Shown piece by piece: positions 9,420 through 21,800 of a DNA stretch of 64,000 bases. The position numbers and the translations under genes were made by a program. The notes under the pieces are model-generated. The model was not told where the DNA came from. It worked only from the letters and a program-made list of their open reading frames with translations, and searched no databases. Position 1 is the first letter of the stretch. Each line of letters opens with the position of its first letter. Source of the stretch: Leptasterias polaris (lineage: Eukaryota; Echinodermata; Asteroidea; Forcipulatida; Asteriidae). The stretch covers positions 4,154,001 through 4,218,000 of the forward strand of contig JAZGTN010000005.1 of the NCBI GenBank assembly GCA_037783415.1, written 5' to 3'.

Positions 9420-12175
9420 TTAATTTGTACAGTGTATAATGGTGTAGGACTTTTCAACTACATACCCCCAGAAAAATAAAACTTTTTGTGCATTGTATAT
9501 GCGCGTAGGATTTTCTAAAGCTGTGTAGAACTCGTGTAGGACAAATTTGTACAGTGTATAATGGTGTAGGACTTTCCAACTACATACCCCCAGAAAAATA
9601 AAACTTTATCTGCATTATATGCGTGTATGATTTTCTAAAGTTGTGTAGTACTCGTGTAGGACAAATTTGTACAGTGTATGGCTAATGGTGTAGGACTTTT
9701 CAACTACATACCCCCAGAAAAATAAAACTATTTCTGCATTGTATATGCGTGTAGGATTTTCTAAAGTTGTGTAGAACTCGTGTAGGACAAATTTGTACAG
9801 TGTATAATGGTGTAGGACTTTTCAACCACCTACCCCCAGAAAAATAAATAATAATTTCTGCATTGTATATGCGTGTAGGATTTTCTAAAGCTGTGTAGAA
9901 CTCGTGTAGGACAAATTTGTACAGTGTATAATGGTGTAGGACTTTTCAACTACATACCCCCAGAAGAAAAAAAACTTTTTCTGCATTGTACATGCGTGTA
10001 GGATTTTCTAAAGTTGTGTAGAACTCGTGTAGGACAAATTTGTACAGTGTATAATGGTGTAGGACTTTTCAACTACATACCCCCAGAAAAATAAAACTTT
10101 TTCTGCATTGTATATGCGTGTAGGATTTTCTAAAGTGGTGTAGAACTCGTGTAGGACAAATTTGTACAGTGTATAATGGTGTAGGACTTTTCAACTACAT
10201 ACCCCCAGAAAAATAAAACTTTTTCTGCATTGTATATGCGTGTAGGATTTTCTAAAGTTGTGTAGAACTCGTGTAGGACAAATTTGTACAGTGTATAATG
10301 GTGTAGGACTTTTCAACTACATACCCCCAGAAAAATAAATAATAATTTCTGCATTGTATATGCGTGTAGGATTTTCTAAAGTTGTGTAGAACTCGTGTAG
10401 GACAAATTTGTACAGTGTATAATGGTGTAGGACTTTTCAACTACATACCCCCAGAAAAATAAATAATAATTTCTGCATTGTATATGCGTGTAGGATTTTC
10501 TAAAGTTGTGTAGAACTCGTGTAGGACAAATTTGTACAGTGTATAATGGTGTAGGACTTTTCAACTACATACCCCCAGAAAAATAAAACTTTTTCTGCAT
10601 TGTATATGCGTGTAGGATTTTCTAAAGCTGTGTAGAACTCGTGTAGGACAAATTTGTACAGTGTATAATGGTGTAGGACTTTTCAACTACATACCCCCAG
10701 AAAAATAAAACTTTTTCTGCATTGTATATGCGTGTAGGATTTTCTAAAGCTGTGTAGAACTCGTGTAGGACAAATTTGTACAGTGTATAATGGTGTAGGA
10801 CTTTTCAACTACATACCCCCAGAAAAATAAAACTTTTTCTGCATTGTATATGCGTGTAGGATTTTCTAAAGCTGTGTAGAACTCGTGTAGGACAAATTTG
10901 TACAGTGTATAATGGTGTAGGACTTTTCAACCACCTACCCCCAGAAAAATAAAACTTTTTCTGCATTGTATATGCGTGTAGGATTTTCTAAAGCTGTGTA
11001 GAACTCGTGTAGGACAAATTTGTACAGTGTATAATGGTGTAGGACTTTTCAACCACCTACCCCCAGAAAAATAAAACTTTTTCTGCATTGTATATGCGTG
11101 TAGGATTTTCTAAAGTTGTGTAGAACTCGTGTAGGACAAATTTGTACAGTGTATAATGGTGTAGGACTTTTCAACCACCTACCCCCAGAAAAATAAAACT
11201 TTTTCTGCATTGTATATGCGGGTAGGATTTTCTAAAGCTGTGTAGAACTCGTGTAGGACAAATTTGTACAGTGTATAATGGTGTAGGACTTTTCAACCAC
11301 CAACCCCCAGAAAAATAAATAATAATTTCTGCATTGTATATGCGGGTAGGATTTTCTAAAGTTGTGTAGAACTCGTGTAGGACAAATTTGTACAGTGTAT
11401 AATGGTGTAGGACTTTTCAGCCACATACCCCCAGAAAAATAAACCTTTTTCTGCATTGTATATGCGTGTAGGATTTTCTAAAGCTGTGTAGAACTCGTGT
11501 AGGACAAATTTGTACAGTGTATAATGGTGTAGGACTTTTCAACTACATACCCCCAGAAAAATAAAACTTTTTCTGCATTGTACATGCGTGTAGGATTTTC
11601 TAAAGTTGTGTAGAACTCGTGTAGGACAAATTTGTACAGTGTATAATGGTGTAGGACTTTTCAACCACCTACCCCCAGAAAAATAAAACTTTTTCTGCAT
11701 TGTATATGCGTGTAGGATTTTCTAAAGTTGTGTAGAACTCGTGTAGGACAAATTTGTACAGTGTATAATGGTGTAGGACTTTTCAACCACCTACCCCCAG
11801 AAAAATAAAACTTTTTCTGCATTGTATATGCGTGTAGGATTTTCTAAAGCTGTGTAGAACTCGTGTAGGACAAATTTGTACAGTGTATAATGGTGTAGGA
11901 CTTTTCAACTACATACCCCCAGAAAAATCAAACTTTTTCTGCATTGTACATGCGTGTAGGATTTTCTAAAGTTGTGTAGAACTCGTGTAGGACAAATTTG
12001 TACAGTGTATAATGGTGTAGGACTTTTCAACCACCTACCCCCAGAAAAATAAAACCTTTTCTGCATTGTATATGCGTGTAGGATTTTCTAAAGCTGTGTA
12101 GAACTCGTGTAGGACAAATTTGTACAGTGTATAATGGTGTAGGACTTTTCTTTTCAACCATTGACCAACCCCCGG
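9420..12175 (+). repeat. Satellite array, about 22 copies of a 122-124 bp unit
   Basis: The palindrome ACAAATTTGT recurs at 9541, 9661, 9787, 9911, 10034, 10156, 10278, 10402 and on to about 12114, giving a 120-126 bp period and high unit identity. Within each unit GTGTAGGA recurs three times or more, so the unit is itself built from shorter repeats. Two spacer variants alternate irregularly (AATAAAACTTTTTCTG and AATAAATAATAATTTCTG), as do CAACTACATAC and CAACCACCTAC. Unit lengths are not multiples of three, so the open frames inside are shadows. It ends about 700 bp upstream of the COG4 start codon. Confidence 0.95.
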
Positions 12176-12353
12176 AAAACAAAAATAAATAAATAAAAAT
12201 TCTCACTTGCGTTGTTATGTTGTGCACTCTGCTGAATGCGGTATGCGTGCAGGGTACCAACAATATAATGTACATTGTACAAGTACTCAATTAATGCAAT
12301 ACATTATACATAGTCCACTAGCGAGCACTCGAGCATGCGCAATGTGTTGCAAT

Positions 12354-12462
12354 CAGTTTTGTACACAGTTCTATGGTGTAGGATTTATGAGGCCTCGGTT
12401 TGTACACAGTTCAATGGTGTAGGATGTTGTAGTCCTACACGACACATACACTGTTTTTTCTT
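12354..12462 (+). repeat. Two degenerate half-units related to the satellite
   Basis: TTTGTACACAGTTCTATGG and TTTGTACACAGTTCAATGG, each followed by TGTAGGA, resemble the core of the satellite unit with a shorter spacing of about 45 bp. An inverted TCCTACAC follows. They could be an ancestral or diverged edge of the array. Confidence 0.6.
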
Positions 12463-12878
12463 CCGCAGATCTTGCTGGGTATAGCCGGGTTGAGCTACAG
12501 ATTGGTACCATAAGTGTATATTATTTACGTACGCATTGTTAATGCAGTTAAACAAGAAACCAGACTTAATGTCCCATACCCAGACTTTTAAATAAACTTA
12601 TGAATGTACTAACGTTATGGTACCAGTCTATATAGCATTTACGAGTTCGGATATGATTTGTGCACGTACACATTTTCAGTTGATTTAAAAACAATCTTGT
12701 TTTAATACCATGGAATTTGTTTCAGTTTTGATTTGCACACTTTAAATAATAGCAACGGATCTGTTAGACCATTGCATAAATGCTTACTTTACCCGAGCGT
12801 GTTATCACTTTATGAAACTTTATAAAAAGTTCAAGCCCAAGTACGCAAAAATCCGATCCGATAAAAACTGATGTAAAT
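12463..12878 (+). promoter_or_regulatory. COG4 upstream and 5' UTR region
   Basis: No clear TATA box is seen immediately upstream. The start codon lies in AAATATGGCGTCC, similar to the YY1-type motif often found over start sites of TATA-less housekeeping genes. The transcription start cannot be placed from sequence alone. Confidence 0.35.
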
Positions 12879-15800
12879 ATGGCGTCCGCCACGTCCTCGG
12901 TGTTTGACGCAATGGGCGTGGATAATTTGACCGATATGTCAGATATACAAGAAGCATTTGAAAAACTGTGTGTGGAAGAAGTAAGCCGTTTTTATTTTTT
13001 AACTATTGAGCCTGTTAGTGTTAAAGAATTTGACTCGACTGTACTTTTTTAATAATTATTAAATATAGGCCTAAAAATTAAAATTGCAATTTAATTTTTG
13101 TTATTATTATTTAAATTTTAAACAAAATTTCAAAATTGGAAACGAAATGTATAATGGTGGCTGATTTCCGCCAACAACAAAAAACTTTTTCAGTACGGCA
13201 TTATAACGCCCTATTATGGCTTTATAACGCCCTCGGCCTCATTTTACACCCTAAATTTACGGCGTTATAAAAAAAATAATGCCCTATAAAAAAAACTATA
13301 AATATAGTACGATGTTAATTATAACAGCTTAACGCCCTATACAGCATTTTATAATGCTCTGTTAGTGTTAGGGCGTTTATATAACTCCCAGTATAGGGCG
13401 TTATAACGCCCAAATTAATGCTGTAAAATTAGGGCGTTATAACGACCGTAAAATAAGGCGTTATAACTTCGTAAAATCGTAAAATTAGGGCTTTATAATG
13501 CCGTAATATAGGGCGTTAATATTACGCTGTAATACTAATAGTAATAGGGCGCTATAACGCCATACTGAAAAAGTGTTTTGTTGGCAGAGATCACTCACCG
13601 TAGAAATGTGAATGACTAACAAAACTAAAAGTGAAACTGAGTTCCTGAACTGCTGAATGAAGTGGTCAACGATCGCCACCATGACGCAGGGGGAGGCACC
13701 AACCAACTACACTGGCCCCTAAAAATAGGGCCAATCCACTTCGTATCCTAGGCCCCAGCCCCATTGCAATCCTTTTTCTTTGCCAGCTGTAATTTTTAAT
13801 CCGGGTCGTTCTCGAAGTGGATTCGCCCTAGACCCAGGCAGTAAAACTGGGGCGCTGTACTTGTTTTTTCAACATTTTGAAATCTGCAGTCATACTACTA
13901 CTAGCGCCCCAGCGAAAACTTGTAGATATGATGGAAAATCTCAATTTGCTATGTTTTTTTAAACATCCAGCCACAAAAAATGCCCCAGAATGAAAAAATT
14001 AAAACCGCCTACTCGGCCTACTGGCTTCTTGATACATGTATGTCAAAGATGCACGATCCACTTCTGAGAACACTCTCGGAATTAAACGGGTGCCCTGCCT
14101 ACCGCATTGTTGCGGTGCAGCAGTAGATGGGTAAGCACTGGTTACGGCCGCCGCAGTGAGTGCAGGTACAATGTAGTACGTTCATCCAGGTGCACTCTGC
14201 AGCGCCTGTAACCAGTGCTTTCTTCAACAGTCTAAATTGGCCGTTTATTTATTGGGGCTACTGCAAGTACAGCTAACAAACAAGCAACATGCATGACCAA
14301 TCAAGTGAACTGTGTGGTTCCGCAACACAAGTGTTATTATCAAATACTTTACAAGAAATCATTGTACCCTTGGTTTATTCTCTCATAAATCCAGAAAATT
14401 CCCTTTTCCTTACATTTACGCAGAAAAAATAATGGAGGCATATATGCGTCACGACGTATGAAGCCCAATTCCTCGCTTTTTTAAATGGCACAACCATGCA
14501 CATTTATTACTTGGTTGAGTTCCTCCATGTTGAAAGGGGGGAGTGTTCATCACCCTACCCCTAACCCTCACCCTCACCCCCTCCCCCTCTTATCCAGTCA
14601 CCCTCACCGTCTCGTGGTTGTGGCTTCATATGTATGAAGCCACAACCATGCACAAATTACATGCAAACTTCCGTGGTTGTGGCTTCATACATGTATGTAT
14701 GAAGCCACACAACCACGCCATTGTAATGTGAGTGGTTGTGGCAGGAAATTTGGCTTCATATGTCTGTTCGTATATATATCTCAAATAATGGGCATGTAAG
14801 ATAAAAATGTTGAATGAAGGTATGAACGCTAAAGATAAGTTATTAATACTTCTTGGTAAATTACTATTATTTTAGCACAAGGGGTCGTATGAATAAAAAT
14901 TAGTATTTTCTTTTACTTGAAAATATCAAGTGTTTACTACCACCTATATGAATTAAAGGAAGTAAAAGCTTTTACTGGAAAGTATTTACTAAATACTAAA
15001 AGGATGTACTTTTACATGAAAAGTATTTACTTCAATTTTTAGCATTTACTTATTTCCGTATGAATAAAATGGAGAAAATACTAAAAAATACAAGTAAGTA
15101 CTAGTCATTTTTCAAGGTAGCCCCAGAGCTACCTTGGGCACAGAACTAAAGACACATCTGAAGAAATGGCAGGCTTATCAATATTCCTCACAGGATAAAG
15201 ATTGATGTGCACGTGTGATTTGGTCAATAAGACACAATGATTTTTCAGAAGTTTAACAAAAACGTTTTGCTTTGATTCTGGAGATCCAGATGAATCTCCA
15301 TCATCAAACTGATGATTGTCAGAATCAAAATCACTCATGGCTGACTTCTAGGTTTCTAGGTTTCTATCAATGCAAATGCTGCTTTGGGATGTGGCTGTGT
15401 GTGTGTGGGTAGGTATCCACATTCAAACCGGGGACCTATAACAAAAGGGACAATAGGTCCACAGTTGCTATCACAAAGGAAAGCATTGTGGTCCACGGTT
15501 GCTATCACAAAGAGTTGAACAAAGGAGGGTCCACGATTGCCGGTATTTACACACGTGCGTGTGTGTGTGTTCGCACGGATTGGCACTTGTGGGGTCCTGA
15601 CAACAATGGAACAATGGACCCCACAAGGTCATTTCAATAGGAACAATTGGACCCCACAAGGGAATTCTTCAGAAAAGGGAATAATAGAACAACAATAGCA
15701 GTACCCCACAAACCGGATCTGTAAGGGTGGGTGTGCGCGTGGGTAGGTATCCACATTCAAACCGGGGACCTATAACAAAAGGGACAATAGGTCCACGGTT

Positions 15801-18800
15801 GCTATCACAAAGGATAGCATTGTGGTCCACGGTTGCTATCACAAAGAGTTGAACAAAGGAGGGTCCACGATTGCCGGTATTTACACACGTGTGTGCGTGG
15901 ACGTGAATGGGTGTTACAACACAAAGGGAACCTTTTGTTAAGAGCCATTCAGCCATGGCAGACAGCTCGATAGCTGAAGTTTTTACTCCAAAGCATTAAG
16001 TGAGTACTTTGCAGTAAAATAAATTGTTTATTCATACGGAATTAAGAAGATGCTGGTACTGAATGCTTCTACTTGGAAGTTGATGCTTTTACTTTTTGCT
16101 AATACTTTTCAGAATTTACTACTTTTTATTCATACGACCCAATATTTGGATGGAAATAACCCTGGAGTTCTCTTTTGGTTTACAGCAAGGCATGACTGAT
16201 AACATTGATGGCTTGTTAGACAGGCAGACAAACCTGGAAGCAAAGATGAGCACATTACAGCGGTTGGGGTAAGAATTCAACTACCGTAATCTTTGGTCAG
16301 GCCGTGGCTTATACATTGATTTTGGCCCTTTTCAACATTTCGGCGGCTAATACGCCGGGGGGCTTATACACTGACGCATAAATCTTGTTTTGACAAATTC
16401 TTGGCATAGCGGGTTATACAGCGGTGGCTTATATTCCGAAGATTACGGTAACTGTACTCTTCCAGTCATAAGTGATTGATTTCTTTCATAGATTGTTCAC
16501 ACTCTGTACTGCCGTAAGTTCCTGTAATCCACTTTTTAAAAATGTCTTATTTATGATTTGAAAATAAATATGGTATTAATTTATTGTTGTTTTGCAGGCA
16601 AAACCTTCAGCTTGTACACAGTGACTCTAAACAGCTTGGCAGTATGATCAGTTTCACCTCAGACCTGGCGGAGAATGTTAGCAGTAAAGTCAGGGAGTTG
16701 GATGTCGCCAAAGTAAGATGCGTTCATTAACCCTCCCACTGTCTTAACAGCCAATATCATCTAGCAGGGCTTGAATTTTTGGGGGAAAACCTTGGCAGGG
16801 CTTGTAGCTAAACAATTTCTGGACCAAACAATTTGTTACAAGAGTAGAGTCATGTTTTTGTTTTTATTTGAACAAGCACTTACAGAAGATTTATATCACT
16901 TGTTGTATAGGTAATACTTCAACAAAATTGGTAGATATGTATTCAAAGACTGCCAAACTCGTTTAATAATAATAATAATAATAATACGAGAAATTTATAT
17001 AGCGCATAATGCAGAAGCCTCTATGCGCAACACAAAAAAACAAAAACATAGAAAAGAATATAATTTTAAAAAGCAAGTTACACAAATAAAGATTGAAACA
17101 AATGAGTTTTTAAAAGTCCCTTGAAAATCTGAAGAGAGCCAGCTTGGCGAATATTAAGAGGTAAGTCATTCCATAATGAAGGTGCAATGAAGTTGAAGGC
17201 TCTTTGACCATAAAATTTTGTGGAAAAAGTAGTTTGCGTGAGTAGGGATTGGCCAGCAGATCGGAGAGGACGAACAGGAATATATTTATGGAGAAGATCA
17301 GATATATAGTCAGGGGATAAGCCATAAAGAGCTTTGAAAGTGAGAAGATTTAACTTATAAACGATACGCAGTTTGATTGGGAGCCAGTGTTTAGTCTTAC
17401 ATGTTTTAAGTTTACTGCATGTCTTGGCCCAGGGGTCTTGTGAGCAGTCTCGGAGTGGTCAAGGAGTGGTCTAGTGCACTAAACACAAGTTCAGGGGTCG
17501 ATTTCACAAAGAGTTAAGATTGATCATAACTGCAAATCCATCGCAGTTGCTTAGCAAAGAGTGATGTCACAATGCAAATCACTATGGTGATACTGATAAC
17601 TCATCTTAAAGATGAATCTTGGTGCTTTATGAAATCGACCCCTGGTGTTGTCAGGGTGAGGGTTTAGTGCCCTGTTGTGGCACTTGTGTCTTTGAGCACG
17701 ACACTTGATTGTAATTTCTCTGTCCTTTGAGTGGGACATAAAGGCATATTAAGTCTGGAGTGTTGTGTAATGCATGTAAAAGAACCCAGTACACTTATCT
17801 TCAACCGAAGGGGTTGCCCCAGTGTTTCTGACATGGTTGGTTGCATTCAGATTTCACCTCAGTACCTTGCAAACCATTACAAGGTGTTGTATAAATGAGT
17901 CTCAAACATAGCATACCTTTAGTGTACATTTTGAATACTATTTTTACCCTTTGAAAATTCCAAATAATTCAGCCCTGCCTGATGGTACCGGTATTCTTTT
18001 TTTTTTAAATATGAAATGAAATAAAATATCACTTGATAAAGCATTATATACAAAGTGAGTATACGTGTAAACCTTGCAGACCTTGCAGACATTTGTGACT
18101 GCTGTTTGGGCATTATGTGCAAGCCAGTTGCGGCCGCTATGATTTCTAAATGGTTTAATCAATTTACATTGCTTCAAACCTACAGTCATGACAGCACAAA
18201 GTGTTACAATACCAGTGGTTTAAAGGGGGTGTTAAACACAACGCTTTCTTTTGGAAGTTGCTGCTTGATTGGATTTGACTATCACTACTTAAACAAATAA
18301 TGTTGTTTCCTACAGAATAGAGTACAGATTGCAATCCAGAGAGTAAATGATATACTTGACCTCAAGGTAAGTACATGTACATTGCTTTAAATCCCAGCTG
18401 GGTTGCTGGCTTTAGCATCTACCAGTGTAGCGCCCCCCCCCCCCCCCCCCCCCTTCCCAATTGTTGAGCTTACACTTTTTGATTGATGGATTCGAAGTTT
18501 CATTTTTATATACTTCGGGTTCTGATCTCAAAAAACGTTTTCATAAATCCAGGAAAAATTATAAGCTGCAAGACTGGTGGTTTTGTGTCACTTTGTCAAA
18601 ATCTATGAACAGGAGAGTTTGATATAAACTAAGCAAAAGACACAATTGTGTAGTTCAACATCTGAAGGGCAAGGCAATAATGGTATAGTATCTTGCACCT
18701 GAACACTATCATCTGTACTTGCCAGGCCTGAATTCAGAAATCCACATTAAGCAACATTGGACATGATGGAATCAGATGAGTCATTGGCATGTTTATTTTG

Positions 18801-21800
18801 TGTTACGTATTCCAAAGTACAGAAAATAAATATATCTTAAAATATGTTCTTACCAAGAAAGTTAAAAACAAAGTCCAAAGTGAAAAATGCAGAACAGAAA
18901 AATATTCAAAGACATGATTTTTCCCTTGAAAAATCTCAAAGTATACATGTAAACAGTCTTGATGTTTTTTGTAAACATGGTGAAGGCAAGACAGTTTTTC
19001 CTTAGTAAAAGGCACCTCAGTGAAAAATATTTAAAAGTCTGCTGGAACATCTTAAGGGGTACCAAGGCAATTAAACAAACTATCAACCTTCGTAAAATGA
19101 GGACAAAATATACTAGAAATTTGTAAACCTTTCCGTTTTGAAATTTGTTTTGGGGGAATTATTTTGCCTTTGAAACAGTCTGCTGGAACATCTTAAGGGG
19201 TACCAAGGCAATTAAACAAACTATCAACCTTCGTAAAATGAGGACAAAATATACTAGAAATTTGTAAACCTTTCCGTTTTGAAATTTGTTTTGGGGAATC
19301 ATTTTGCCTTTGAAACAGTTCTGCACAGATGGCGTACAAATGGCTCTTCAGTCTGAGAACTATGAGAAGGCAGCGGGTCATATACACAGGTATCTGAGTC
19401 TGGATGAGAAGGTTCTTAAACAAGTTATAGATGATGATAAAGATGGTAAGTAAACATGCATCTTCCTATCAGACAGATCTTACTACTACTACTAAGGCAT
19501 AAATAAACTAATTGTTACGTTGGCTTAACGGGCCAGAAAAAATAGGGTAGGTAGGTGGGTTTTTTGTTTTTTGTTTTAGTTTTTTGGGGTCAAGGTATAG
19601 GATAGAATATGACATTCAAGCAATATTAACCTTTCAGTGTTTAAATGGCCTAGGTTTTGGGAAATCTTTCCCATCATCTAAACACTTGTTGCAAACTGGT
19701 TGAACGAGACTATACATGTACTAAAGTATCAGTCAGCGACGATCTCCTGCCTGTTGTGCAAAACATTGTGCACTCAAAAGTCCCATGGATGCTAATGCTA
19801 TTGCCATACAATTGAAAAGAAATGGTCAGAAATGGTGTTAAACGTATTTTTAACTGATTTCTATAGACTTTAGTTATTAAATTTCTTCCCTTGAAAAATA
19901 AAAATATCCAGGGTTAGCCCTTTTTTTAGGGTAGGTTGAGTTACGCCAACATAACAATTTTGTTTAGGCCTAATATGCATTTATTAGGCCCTTGTAAAGA
20001 TTGTATCAAAGCACCTTACGCTAGTACTAACCCTGTTCATTACACCTTAAGCATTTCTAAAGCCTTCTCAACTCCGTTGGAGTATGCAGCACTGGCAGCC
20101 AAATTGGCACACAGGTTGCTAATCATTCACATCTACAATCTCTACCTTCTCACAGGTACCCATTTGGGTGATGAGAAGCAATTATAGTTAAGTGTCTTGC
20201 CCAAGAGCATAAGTGTCATGACCAGGATTCAAACCCACACTCTGATGACTCAGCCACCAGAACTGGAGTTCGATGCTCTAGACTGCTTTGCCATGACATG
20301 GTACAATGGGGAAGGGAAAAGCTTGACCTCTTCCTCAAAAAGGAAAAGAGCGGGAAAATCAACCCCAGACCCAGAACTAAACAGGCCTAGGAAATACTTC
20401 ATTTCACCTCACCGCCACCATGATACACTGGATGCACCAATGCTAGATCCTACAATTACCTATATTTGTGGTGGTCATTCTACACTAGAATAGGGTTAAC
20501 CCATTTAGAGACGCAGTGGTTGTAAATCTGTTGTATCAAAATGCCTATAGTGGCTGCAAACAGCTGCACGATTTGATCTACTTCCACTCAACCGAAGAGG
20601 TCAAAGTAAAGGTCATATCCTAAATGTTAACTTCCAATGTTTTCCATGGTGAAGAGAAGCGATTATAGTGAAATGTCTTGCTTAAAGGGTCTGTATACGT
20701 TTGGTAATGACTCTGAAAAGTACAGCAGCTTTGGGTAGTATAATGAATTTTGAGAAACTTTTCACTTTGAAGTCACGGTTATGGAAAAATATATCACTTT
20801 TTATTCCCCAAAATTTGAATCTGAGAAGCGTTATGGCCATAACGCTTCTCAGACTGTGTATTCCTATGGGGAATATTCTTCCTGCGTGGAAATATTCGCT
20901 CCGGTTTTTCGGTGATATCTCAAAAACGCTACCACCTTTTGAAGTGAAATTTCCACAGGTTAGTTTTATTGTATGTACCTACATTTATATAGGATTAACA
21001 CAATCAGTAGGTTCCAATTACCAAACTTATACAGCACCTTTAAGGACACAAGTGTCATGACCTGGTCTCAATCTCAGGGAGCTGCTTAAGTGGGCAAAAG
21101 TTTTTAACAATTTTCTGTTCTGCAAAAATAAGCAGGGAACCATCCACAGCTTGTACATGTTATATGGTATTTTGGCTGGTAACTTTATTATGATCAGCAA
21201 AATTGCAGCTCTATGGAGTTAGGACAAGTGTTCAGACCCAGAGCCGGTTGCTCTAGTCTGTTTTGCCATGACATACCATATTATTTGTACTATTGTTTTA
21301 AAACTCACAATTGACCTCTTTGGGGGTTGGTTTCAATGTCTTCAGGAGGCGAGGGTGACCTCTCTATCAGCCATCTTCATGAGGCGGAGCAGAACCTCAA
21401 GGCGCTTGTACGCAAGAAGTTTGACACGGCAATACAGAGTTCAGACAGGGGATCTGTGGAGAGATTCTTCAAGATCTTTCCACTCCTTGGACTCCACGAG
21501 GAAGGGCTGGAGAAATTCTCAACATATCTCAGAACACAGGTATACATTGGTTCCTGAGGCCCTTTGAGAAACCAGGGTTTTGGCTTCAGCTCCCGCTAAA
21601 GCTCTGGCTCCGGCTAAGGCTTCGTCAATTATTTTTTAATTTGTGCTTTTGGTGCGAGGCTTCAAACAGGCGGACGTAGCATAAGCTTTGTTTTTGAAAA
21701 TGGCCCAAGAACTCCAAGGTTCATTATTTATTGTCATCCCTAAAGTATTTACCAGCAGGTCAAAGTTTTGCTATCAAATTAAGCTGAAGATGATCTCTTT

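Larger units (their letters stand above)
14882..16140. repeat. Nested TIR element, about 1.26 kb
   Basis: GGGTCGTATGAATAAAAA at 14882 is matched exactly by its complement at 16123-16140. An inner pair, TTCCGTATGAATAAA at 15054 and its complement at 16027-16041, shares the core CGTATGAATAAA. The arms are rich in AGTATTTACTTTTAC-like repeats. The centre holds a minus-strand open frame (15338-15129) and two copies of a 175-bp dispersed repeat. It lies in COG4 intron 1. Confidence 0.75.

Noticed and set aside
10252..10564. Repeated minus-strand 62-codon ORFs in the satellite
   Set aside because: Identical frames recur with the repeat and have no start context or domain.
9420..12175. CRISPR-like array
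   Set aside because: The whole 122-124 bp unit repeats with no unique spacers, and the DNA is eukaryotic.
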